Shown here: positions 1 to 5,624 of the stretch, piece by piece | Position numbering within the stretch: the first letter of the stretch is position 1 | Layout: each line of letters begins with the position of its first letter | Source: Pseudomonadota bacterium | GTDB taxonomy: Bacteria > Desulfobacterota > Desulfovibrionia > Desulfovibrionales > Desulfovibrionaceae | Assembly (NCBI GenBank): GCA_023417745.1 | Contig: JAEZEM010000343.1 | Coordinates: forward strand, 1 to 11,570 | Direction: 5' to 3' | Length of the DNA stretch: 11,570 nt | Program-made: the position numbers and the translations under genes | The notes under the pieces: model-generated | Told to the model about the DNA's origin: nothing | Database searches by the model: none | Seen by the model: the letters and a program-made list of their open reading frames with translations, nothing else

Positions 1-160
1 GGGCCGGGCCGACCAGCCATCGGGCGAGGTCGCGCCGGGCTGCCAGCCAGCCGGCCAGGACAAGGACGGAAGCGCAAAGGCCCATGTCGCCGCCGCGCAG
101 GCTGTGGGCGGCGAAGACGAGCAGGCCCAGGAACTGGAGAGTCACGCCAAACGCCGTCAT
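1..160 (-). CDS. Hypothetical integral membrane protein, 3' end outside the window
   Basis: The minus strand reads open from an ATG at 160-158 to the window edge, giving at least 53 residues that begin MTAFGVTLQFLGLLVFAAHS. Two hydrophobic stretches (about residues 3-18 and 27-41) are separated by a short polar turn with R and D. They are followed by a basic patch (AARRDLARW), consistent with a hairpin of two membrane helices and a cytoplasmic basic loop. The ATG overlaps the TGA of the 4Fe-4S protein gene upstream (ATGA, 157-160), the usual sign of translational coupling, so the two genes are very likely one operon. I do not recognise the family. An operon-coupled membrane protein could anchor the iron-sulfur protein or be a small transporter, but nothing visible decides this. 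The call rests on the overlap and the hydrophobic pattern. Confidence 0.6.
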   Translation of the reverse strand, partial: MTAFGVTLQFLGLLVFAAHSLRGGDMGLCASVLVLAGWLAARRDLARWLVGPA

Positions 161-789
161 GACAGCGCCCAAGCCGGCAGCCCCGGCAGGCCGCCCGGAA
201 AGACGAGATCGGAAAAGCGCAGCCCCGGCCGCATGTCCCGGGCAAAGACGGCCAGGGTCCGGCGGGCCAGCTCCACGGCCTCTCGGGGGGCGAGGGCGTG
301 GCCAAGTTCCGCGCCCAGGCGCGGCCGGCGGCCCAGTCTGCCGCCCAGGAAGACGCGATAAGCCACCGGGCCATTGGCGATGGCCCGGCTCGGGCAGACC
401 CGGGAGCAGGCCCCGCAGCCCAGGCATGTGCCCTGGTCGATGATGGCCTTGCCGGCGGCCAGGCGTATGGCCGCGTCCGGGCAGACCTCGGAACAGGCGG
501 CGCAGCCGTGGCAGGCCTCGGGGTCGATGCTCGCCTCGCGCACGGCGATGAACCCCAGGTCGGCCACCTGGGGCCGCACGCAGGCGTTGGGGCAGGCCGA
601 GACGGCCAGCCGGAACTGTTCGTGGCGGCGAAGGGGCCGGGCCAGGTCGGCCAGGGCCTCGGGCACGGCGGCGCAGGCGGCCAGTTCGACCAGCTCGGCC
701 AGCGTGTTCGTGGACAGGGGCGCGGCGTGGGGGCAGACTCCCGGCGTGACGCCCCGGCAGGTTTCGAGTATGACGACTTCCGCAGTCAT
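157..789 (-). CDS. 4Fe-4S dicluster protein with sulfite/nitrite reductase-like domain
   Basis: This 210-residue cytoplasmic protein has no signal peptide. It shows two classical ferredoxin motifs, CxxCxxCxxxCP at C93/C96/C99/C103 and C122/C125/C128/C132. Ahead of them is ACPNAC (C66-x3-C70) followed by VRPQVADLGF, the pattern of the second half-cluster motif in sulfite/nitrite reductases. After the ferredoxin domain comes YRVFLGGRLGRRPRLGAEL (144-162), which matches the conserved GGxxGxxPxLG segment of that superfamily. C11 and C19 could supply the other two cluster ligands, but their spacing (x7) differs from the usual x5. The domain order resembles AsrC or the small assimilatory-type sulfite reductases, at the short end of their size range. 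It may reduce sulfite or nitrite, or only carry electrons, as FrdX-like partners of Hcp do. The start has an AAAGGA ribosome site. It is divergent from a Crp/Fnr regulator and coupled to a membrane protein gene. Confidence 0.85.
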   Translation of the reverse strand: MTAEVVILETCRGVTPGVCPHAAPLSTNTLAELVELAACAAVPEALADLARPLRRHEQFRLAVSACPNACVRPQVADLGFIAVREASIDPEACHGCAACSEVCPDAAIRLAAGKAIIDQGTCLGCGACSRVCPSRAIANGPVAYRVFLGGRLGRRPRLGAELGHALAPREAVELARRTLAVFARDMRPGLRFSDLVFPGGLPGLPAWALS

Positions 790-867
790 GGCGCATCCTT
801 TGCCGGTTTTTACCGTTTAAGGGAACATGTGGTTCGGCCAGGGTGACAGGGGTCGCCCGGCCGCGCC

Positions 868-881
868 TTGACTTACGTCAA
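868..881. promoter_or_regulatory. Perfect Fnr/Crp-type operator dyad
   Basis: TTGAC-TTAC-GTCAA is a perfect 5+4+5 inverted repeat in the divergent intergenic region, with its centre about 51 bases before the regulator's GTG and about 85 bases before the ATG of the 4Fe-4S gene. It has the geometry of Fnr-family sites (TTGAT-N4-ATCAA), changed only at the fifth position of each arm. The adjacent regulator has ETLSR in its recognition helix, which fits reading of TTGA half-sites. Control of both divergent genes, including autoregulation, is inferred. Confidence 0.75.
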
Positions 882-910
882 GCGGCGTCAAATGGCGTCA
901 GCGGCGTCAA
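876..910 (+). repeat. Four CGTCA direct repeats in helical phase
   Basis: CGTCA occurs at 876, 886, 896 and 905, so the copies are 10, 10 and 9 bases apart, close to one DNA turn. Three are followed by A and one by G; the first is the right arm of the Fnr-type dyad. The array ends just before the AGGGAGGA ribosome site (912-919) of the regulator gene. Successive half-sites on one face of the helix could allow cooperative binding or occlusion of the promoter. Confidence 0.6.
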
Positions 911-925
911 CAGGGAGGAAGAGTC

Positions 926-1654
926 GTGGACACCGACACCGACACCATTCAGGCCGTGGCCGACATCAGTCTGTTTTCCGGGCTAGGCCCCAAGGAACTG
1001 GCCGCCCTGGCCGCTGTGGCCGAGGTGCGGCGCTATGCGCGCGGCCAGGACATCTTTTTTTCCGGCGATCCGGCCGAGGGCTTTTTCTCCGTGGCCTCGG
1101 GCAAGGTGCGCATCTACCAGACCTCGCTGGCCGGCAAGGAGCACATCATCCACGTGTTCGGCCCAGGCGAGGTGTTCGCCGAGGTGGCGGTCTTTGCCGG
1201 CGGCGTCTATCCGGCCAACGCCCAGGCCATGGAAGAGGGCGATTATCTCTTTTTCCCGCGCGAACGCTTCCGCAAGCTGTTGGCCGATGACCCGGATCTG
1301 GCGCTGACCATGCTCGGCCTGCTCTCCATCCGCCTGCGCCAGCTGGTGCGAAAGCTCGAAGACTTGAGCCTGCGCGAAGTGCCGGCCAGGCTCGCCTCCC
1401 ATCTGCTGCTCCTTGGCGCGCAAAGCAAGAAACGCGTGCTGCCCCTCGACCTGCCCAAGGGCCAGCTGGCCGCCTACCTCGGCACCATTCCCGAAACGCT
1501 GTCCCGGGTGCTGCGCCGCTTCGTGGACGAGGGGCTCATCAGCCTGACCGGCAGCGCGGTGGAGATTCTCGATTCCGCCCGCCTGGAAGCCCTGGCCGGC
1601 GCGCCTGCGGCGGTGTTTGGGGAGAGGATGCCTCCGGCGGCCGGGAGGGGGTAA
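926..1654 (+). CDS. Crp/Fnr-family transcriptional regulator, HcpR-like
   Basis: This 242-residue protein starts at a GTG six bases after a strong AGGGAGGA. It has an N-terminal cyclic-nucleotide-binding-like sensor domain (about 13-125; FFSVASGKVRIYQ and FGPGEVFAEVAVF are typical), a long dimer helix (about 124-150) and a C-terminal winged helix with the recognition helix at GTIPETLSRVLRRF (186-199). E190, S193 and R194 match the E..SR signature of Fnr-type TTGA readers. There is no N-terminal cysteine cluster, so it is not a classical oxygen-sensing Fnr. The overall look is that of HcpR-type regulators of delta-proteobacteria, which control nitrosative-stress genes such as hcp and a ferredoxin partner; the divergent 4Fe-4S gene supports this, but no hcp gene is visible here. 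The last eight residues (MPPAAGRG) are encoded by a repeat-like G/C-rich element and are probably not functional. Confidence 0.9.
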   Translation: MDTDTDTIQAVADISLFSGLGPKELAALAAVAEVRRYARGQDIFFSGDPAEGFFSVASGKVRIYQTSLAGKEHIIHVFGPGEVFAEVAVFAGGVYPANAQAMEEGDYLFFPRERFRKLLADDPDLALTMLGLLSIRLRQLVRKLEDLSLREVPARLASHLLLLGAQSKKRVLPLDLPKGQLAAYLGTIPETLSRVLRRFVDEGLISLTGSAVEILDSARLEALAGAPAAVFGERMPPAAGRG

Positions 1655-1684
1655 CCCCCTCGGACCCTCCCTGAAGGGGGGATG
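1626..1684. terminator. G/C-run inverted repeat between convergent genes, probable bidirectional terminator
   Basis: The segment holds AGGGGG-TAA-CCCCCT, a 6-bp stem whose loop is the stop codon of the regulator (1652-1654). A second possible pairing joins the same C-run to the AGGGGG near 1674-1680. It starts with GCCTCCGGCGGCC inside the end of the regulator gene and stops at the TGA of the convergent diguanylate cyclase gene (1685-1687). There is no T-tract, so it may act through structure or collision, or be a dispersed intergenic repeat. Confidence 0.5.
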
Positions 1685-2947
1685 TCAGGCGGTCGGCAGG
1701 GGCTGGGGGAGGGGGCACTGGCTGCCGTTTTCCGAGGCGCAACCGGCTACGGCCACGCGGTTTCGGCCGGCGTTTTTTGCCGTGTACAGGGCCGCGTCCA
1801 CCCGGGCCATGAGCTCTTCTACCGATTCTCCGGGCTTGAGCTCGGCCACGCCCAGGCTGATGCTGCCGGCGATGCCGTGGGGAAACGGCTTGCCGGCTAC
1901 GATGAGCCGCAGCTTCTCGGCCAAGAGCGTGGCGTTGCCCAGGGCCGTATGCGGCGCGGCCACCACGAATTCCTCGCCGCCGTAGCGAAAAAGCCAATCC
2001 ACGCCGCGCGTGGCCTCGGTCACGCGCCGGGCCAGCTCCCGCAACATGTCGTCGCCGGCCCCGTGCCCGTAGGTGTCGTTGACCACCTTGAAATGGTCGA
2101 TGTCGAACATGACCACGGACAGCGCCTCGCCGTAGCGGGCGGCGCGGGCCACCTGCGTGTGCATCACCTCATTGAACTTGAGCCGGTTGTAGGCCCCGGT
2201 CAACTGGTCGGTGACGGCCAGCTCGGCCAGGGCGTCGTTGGCGCCCTGCAGGCTTTCCCTGTCGGCGCAGATGCGGCGCACCATGGGCCGGAAAATAAAC
2301 AGTCCCGACGCGGCCAAAACGGCCATCATGCAAATGGCGGCCCCGCTTTCCAGCCGGCGCAGCACCGTCAGCCGCGACATGGCCAATTGCTGGTAGCGCT
2401 GGATGACCATGCCGAGATCGCGCAGCAGTTCATTTTCGCCAAAAGCCAGCAGATTCTGGAAGGCCTGGTCGGAGAGCTGGGGCCTGGCCGTCTCGGAATT
2501 GATGAAGACACGGGCGTTTTGCAGGAAAAGCCGCATGCCCTTGTCCAGGTCGTAGGGCGGTTTGAAGTAGATGTCGCGCAGGTCCGGGGCGGCGGCGGCC
2601 AGGGAGGCAGGGTCGTCGAGGTCGGCCAGCAGGCGCTGGTGGTTGACCTCCAGGGCGGCAAGCGCTTGTGCCAGCCGGGCCTTGATGTCGCGCCGGGTTT
2701 CGTCGTTGTCGGCGGCGGCCAGAAGCAGGCACTGGGCCAGCACGCGCTGGGTGAGCAGGCGCTGGGAGCCGGACACGGCGGTGACGGCGGCGGCGCGGTC
2801 CACGGCGGCCATGATGTGGCGAAAGAGCAGATAGGAGAAAAGGGCCAGGACGGCGGCCAGACTCAAGGCGACGAGATAGCGCAAGGTCAGGCTGCGCTTG
2901 TAGTGCCGGTTGGCGGCGGCGATGGCGTCCTTGGCAGGAATTTCCAT
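1685..2947 (-). CDS. Membrane-anchored diguanylate cyclase (GGDEF) with PilJ-like sensor
   Basis: This 420-residue protein should make cyclic di-GMP from two GTP at the inner membrane. TM1 is about 22-43 and TM2 about 201-220. The periplasmic domain between them begins AVSGSQRLLTQRVL (57-70), the hallmark of the N-terminal domain of type IV pilus chemotaxis transducers (PilJ-type), which binds small ligands such as nitrate in relatives. The GGDEF domain spans about 243-402: TDQLTGAYNR (246-255), DIDHFKVVNDTYGH (282-295) and the active-site GGEEF (323-327). RGVD (314-317) lies five residues before GGEEF, forming an intact product-inhibition I-site, so feedback control is expected. The C-terminal CPLPQPLPTA is low-complexity and lies beside the intergenic repeat. 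No good Shine-Dalgarno site precedes the ATG. It follows the frameshifted membrane gene by 84 bases on the same strand, so co-transcription is possible. Confidence 0.93.
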   Translation of the reverse strand: MEIPAKDAIAAANRHYKRSLTLRYLVALSLAAVLALFSYLLFRHIMAAVDRAAAVTAVSGSQRLLTQRVLAQCLLLAAADNDETRRDIKARLAQALAALEVNHQRLLADLDDPASLAAAAPDLRDIYFKPPYDLDKGMRLFLQNARVFINSETARPQLSDQAFQNLLAFGENELLRDLGMVIQRYQQLAMSRLTVLRRLESGAAICMMAVLAASGLFIFRPMVRRICADRESLQGANDALAELAVTDQLTGAYNRLKFNEVMHTQVARAARYGEALSVVMFDIDHFKVVNDTYGHGAGDDMLRELARRVTEATRGVDWLFRYGGEEFVVAAPHTALGNATLLAEKLRLIVAGKPFPHGIAGSISLGVAELKPGESVEELMARVDAALYTAKNAGRNRVAVAGCASENGSQCPLPQPLPTA

Positions 2948-3031
2948 ATTTTGGCTGTAGGCCAGGGCCGGGAAATAGGCAAGGCCGGGTTTATGGCGCG
3001 TTGTGGCGATTAGGGCCGTTCGCGGCGCGCC

Positions 3032-3711
3032 CTAGCCGTAGGAGAGCACGGCCCACAGCGGGGCCAGGCGCTGGATGTCCAGGCGCGGATTGTCCGGCGG
3101 CGGGACGGCGTCGCGGTACTGGCGCGAGTATTCGAACCAGTGGAGCGTATAAAACTCCTTGTCGAAATAAAACTGTATCCGGTAGCCGTCGTCGTGAGAG
3201 CATTCTACGGTTTTGCCGTAAAGCGCCGTATGGTTCAGGGACGGCGGCAAGGCTATTGTGTTCTGCCCACCCGGCGGGCAAGGCAACGTGTCGGCTTCGA
3301 TCAGACGCACGACTTCCATTCTGTCGGCGTAGAATTGTCGGAAATAGTATTCGTAATTGTATACCCACGGAAGTCCAGGCGGGTAAAAGAGGATGTAGGA
3401 GAGGTTCAGCAAAAGCGGCAATGAGGCAAGGAACGGCGCGTAGCGGACGTTTCGGATAAACGAGCCGGCGTTTCGAAAAAAAGCCACCATTGATACCAGA
3501 AAATGCCCGAGGCGAGGGCGTTTTGCGCTGTCTGGGGCATGCGGCAGGTCAGGACCATGCTGCAATAGGCGTACGGCGTGACGAGCGCCATGAAGGTCGC
3601 CATGGCCCGCAATGCCCGCAGGCAGCGCCGCCGGGCCAGGAATCGGCGCTTGGCAAGGCGGGCGGCGGGTGTGTCGGCTGTCGCGTCGGCCATGGCCAAG
3701 GCGCGTATCAC
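3032..3711 (-). pseudogene. Island membrane protein, paralog 1: frameshifted in a T7 run
   Basis: Two overlapping minus-strand frames together match the full length of the two intact paralogs nearby. The first, from a GTG at 3711, gives MIRALAMADATADTPAARLA through FLARRRCLRALR, TM1 and WYQWWLFF, then goes out of frame and stops at 3406. The second frame continues with FRNAGSFIRNVRYAPFL, a membrane helix and a C-terminal domain ending LAPLWAVLSYG. They join at seven T residues (3482-3476 on the minus strand). One extra T, or a -1 ribosomal shift there, would give an uninterrupted protein of about 226 residues. The C-terminal domain keeps the family pattern YYFRQFYADRMEVV and two cysteines (LPC and VECS). 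The reading could be a true mutation, phase variation, programmed frameshifting or a base-calling error. The lack of other damage argues for recent or regulated disruption. It lies 31 bases after paralog 2, in the same orientation. Confidence 0.8.
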
Positions 3712-3734
3712 GTTGCCGATGGGCGCGCCAGGGG
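3607..3734. repeat. 128-bp duplicated 5' module, copy in paralog 1
   Basis: Aligned by eye without gaps to 6204-6331, with about 7 mismatches in 128 bases (about 94%). It covers the first 35 codons of paralog 1, its GTG start and about 23 bases upstream, ending in GGGCGCGCCAGGGG. The first 36 bases (3607-3642) are identical in all three paralogs. Confidence 0.85.
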
Positions 3735-3742
3735 CGGCGGCG

Positions 3743-4405
3743 TCAGTCGCGCCAGTAGCACGCCAAGGCCCACTTCGGGGCCAGAGGGGTTATTTGCAGC
3801 AGGCTGGTTCCCGGCGGCGGCGTTTCCATGTCCTGCGGCGGGGCATACACGAAGCTGCTGCGTGCCGTCGTCTCTTCTTCTATGACGAATTCCACGCGCA
3901 AGCCGGATGCGCTTTTTGAACACAAGACGGGATAATCCTTGGGTACGATGTGGCCAAGCGCTGGCGGCAGCGTGACGACTTTTGGTATCTTGTCGGAGCA
4001 GGGCAGGACGCCATTTTGCAAGAGATCGACGACATGCATTCTCTCAGCGTAGAACTGCTTGAAATAGGAAGTGTAGTTGAACTTCCAGAGTACCCCAGAC
4101 AACAAGAAGGTTAGCGAGGAAATATACACAGCAATGGGCAGCAGGGACAGGAGCGGAGCGCGGCGAAAGTGTTTGATGCCGGTTCCGACGTTCCTGAAGA
4201 AGAGCCAGAAGAAGTACCACGTCGCGCCTTCGACGATGACGCTTTGCATGTGTTGCGGCATGCGGCAGGTCAGCACAAATCCGCTGGTGAAAAAAGGGGC
4301 GGCAAGCGCGGCAAAGGCCAGGGTTGCCCGCAATGCCCGCAGGCAGCGCCGCCGGGCCAGGAAGGCGGAGTGTCCCGCAGGAGTAAGGGGCCTATGCTTT
4401 CTCAA
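3743..4405 (-). CDS. Island membrane protein, paralog 2 (three membrane helices, periplasmic C-terminus)
   Basis: This 220-residue protein has an unusual leader (MRKHRPLTPAGHSA) joined to the shared FLARRRCLRALR. It then has TM1 (about 27-46), the motif CRMPQ, TM2 ending FFWLFF, a basic loop RNVGTGIKHFRR, TM3 (about 83-104) and an extracytoplasmic domain starting at KFNYTSYFKQFYAERMHVV. Positive-inside reasoning puts the N-terminus and basic loop in the cytoplasm and the C-terminal domain in the periplasm. C residues in VLPC and PVLC match those of paralog 1 and could form a disulfide. The start is a TTG at 4405; an in-frame TAA lies about 30 bases upstream with no ATG or GTG between, and the ribosome site (ACAGAG) is weak. 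It is divergent from the truncated toxin-like gene and is followed by paralog 1. I do not recognise a named family; a role in immunity to the neighbouring toxin is only a hypothesis. Confidence 0.8.
   Translation of the reverse strand: MRKHRPLTPAGHSAFLARRRCLRALRATLAFAALAAPFFTSGFVLTCRMPQHMQSVIVEGATWYFFWLFFRNVGTGIKHFRRAPLLSLLPIAVYISSLTFLLSGVLWKFNYTSYFKQFYAERMHVVDLLQNGVLPCSDKIPKVVTLPPALGHIVPKDYPVLCSKSASGLRVEFVIEEETTARSSFVYAPPQDMETPPPGTSLLQITPLAPKWALACYWRD
4329..4364. repeat. 36-bp perfect repeat in paralog 2
   Basis: Identical to 3607-3642 and 6204-6239, including silent positions. It encodes FLARRRCLRALR on the minus strand. In this copy the sequence beyond 4364 diverges completely from the others, and A+T-rich DNA starts about 40 bases later. 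Confidence 0.9.
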
Positions 4406-4527
4406 TGGTAACTCTGTAAAATTGAGATTTATAGTTTAGCAAAAAATACCGGTTGACACAAATAGAATTGCATGGACTTATTAGGGTGTAGAGAAGCAAC
4501 TTTTTTATCTAGAATGTGAGGTCTGTT
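4406..4527. promoter_or_regulatory. AT-rich divergent promoter region of the toxin island
   Basis: The 122 bases between paralog 2 (minus) and the truncated toxin-like gene (plus) are strongly A+T-rich. A consensus -35 hexamer TTGACA lies at 4453-4458 on the plus strand, but the -10 candidates at 17-18 bases (ACTTAT, CTTATT) are poor. On the minus strand TTGTGT (4462-4457) followed after 17 bases by TAAACT is a weak candidate that overlaps the plus-strand -35. GTGAGG at 4516-4521 is the ribosome site for the ATG at 4528. Confidence 0.45.
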
Positions 4528-4764
4528 ATGTCTCAGGATGCGCCTGAAGGTCCGTCTGAATTCAAACTGCAGCTGGATTATTATAGAAGTTTGAGCGGGC
4601 TGGAAGCTGAGGCGACATACGCATTGTTGGGTAGAGTCAGTGCTTATGCCGTGCAAGGTGGGGCGTATTCGGAATCTGGAAGCAGGGATGCGGTGTCGAG
4701 GATTGTTCAAATTCCAGAGAGTCCTCCTGGTGTCGAGGTCGGCTGGAATGTGATAATGGGATGA
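4528..4764 (+). CDS. Truncated toxin-44-like protein: N-terminal region only
   Basis: This 78-residue protein has no recognisable catalytic domain. It aligns end to end with the first 78 residues of the downstream toxin. SLSGLEAEATYALLGRVSAY (21-40) corresponds to SLGSFEIESAFAIQNKIQGR in the toxin, and SPPGVEVGWNV (65-75) corresponds to SPPGVDIDWNI (64-74). It stops three residues later, exactly where the toxin core would begin. I chose the ATG at 4528, six bases after GTGAGG, over a GTG at 4516 that overlaps that site. It is AT-rich (about 47% G+C in the stretch I counted), unlike the flanking core genes. It may be the remnant of a duplicated toxin, a reserved N-terminal module for recombination, or a stand-alone partner that competes with or helps the full-length protein. 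The intact frame and good ribosome site suggest it is still translated. Confidence 0.65.
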   Translation: MSQDAPEGPSEFKLQLDYYRSLSGLEAEATYALLGRVSAYAVQGGAYSESGSRDAVSRIVQIPESPPGVEVGWNVIMG

Positions 4765-4857
4765 CGGGCTTGGCGAAATGTTGACGGAATAGTAGGTTTA
4801 TAGATTTGTGATGAGTGTAGTGTCGGTGATTTATAAGATCTTCAAAATGGAGTGTCT

Positions 4858-5556
4858 ATGCCCAGCGAGCCACGCGAATTGGAAGTAGAATGGTCTTTGC
4901 GATCACAACTTTCCCGGAGCCTGGGAAGCTTTGAAATTGAATCCGCTTTTGCGATCCAAAATAAGATACAAGGCAGAAACATAGGCTCGTCGTATGGTGC
5001 GCCTAGTCAATATTCATCCAAGTATGATCCTATCCATATACCGCTATCGCCTCCAGGCGTTGACATCGATTGGAATATTCGCAGAGCCTTGGTAAGCGTA
5101 AGCAATGCATGGTTCATTGAGCGCCTTGCTCCAAAGGGGGAAATGGATTACAAAGTGCTTGGATATAATAGGATATATGAAGATTTCGGCAACTTCAATT
5201 ATGGAGCTGTTGCTTTAGCATTCGGATTCTCAGAGAATGCAGCATTGCGGGCAGCTGGTTTGGTTCAAACTATTGTTGATACAGCTAGGAAGCTTGGTAA
5301 GGATGACGTCGCAAGTGCTGCTGCTTATGGATTGCATCATTCGATGGATTTCTTGGGCCAACCGCCCTACGGCGATCAGGAGAGAGATCAGGAAATGATA
5401 AAAAATGGATTTAGGTATTTTAGGGAGGTATTTGTAAAAAAGACGTCCGTGGGTGAAATGCTCCGTGACCTGGATACTATCCGACCTATCGTCGAAGGAG
5501 AGGAGTGGGAGAGCTTTGGTCGGCTTCCGTCAAGAGTTATAGAGGCTCTGCATTGA
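4858..5556 (+). CDS. Probable polymorphic toxin type 44 (Ntox44-like) protein
   Basis: This 232-residue protein has an N-terminal region of about 63 residues shared with the upstream truncated gene, then a domain at about 64-190 that I recognise as bacterial toxin 44. The signs are PPGVDIDWNI (65-74), WFIERL, MDYK (96-99), the signature DFGNFNYGAVALAFGF (109-124), LRAAG, and PYGDQERDQEMIKNG (170-184). Toxin 44 has been predicted, from comparative genomics of polymorphic toxins, to act as an RNase. Conserved acidic, histidine and tyrosine residues here would be the candidates, but I cannot assign catalysis. There is no signal peptide, PAAR, Rhs or VgrG module, so the export route is not visible. 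The ATG at 4858 follows GGAG by five bases; a GTG at 4852 is less likely. DNA is AT-rich. No same-strand immunity gene follows; the next gene is convergent, 68 bases away. Confidence 0.75.
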   Translation: MPSEPRELEVEWSLRSQLSRSLGSFEIESAFAIQNKIQGRNIGSSYGAPSQYSSKYDPIHIPLSPPGVDIDWNIRRALVSVSNAWFIERLAPKGEMDYKVLGYNRIYEDFGNFNYGAVALAFGFSENAALRAAGLVQTIVDTARKLGKDDVASAAAYGLHHSMDFLGQPPYGDQERDQEMIKNGFRYFREVFVKKTSVGEMLRDLDTIRPIVEGEEWESFGRLPSRVIEALH

Positions 5557-5624
5557 TTTTTTTACTTGCGGAATGGTGCCATGGTGTGCTCTTGGAGAAA
5601 CATCTAAGTGCGTAATCTGTGAGA

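Noticed and set aside
876..910. CRISPR-like or iteron array
   Set aside because: Units are five bases and about 10 bases apart; too short for CRISPR and not next to a replication gene.
1682..3013. Long plus-strand open frame (443 codons) opposite the diguanylate cyclase
   Set aside because: It is Gly/His/Gln-rich antisense sequence typical of GC-rich genes; the minus frame has a complete GGDEF domain.
5557..5624. Possible remnant of another paralog C-terminus (a shared ATGGCACCA on the minus strand, giving MAPFRK before a stop)
   Set aside because: Only nine bases match; this is within chance for the region.
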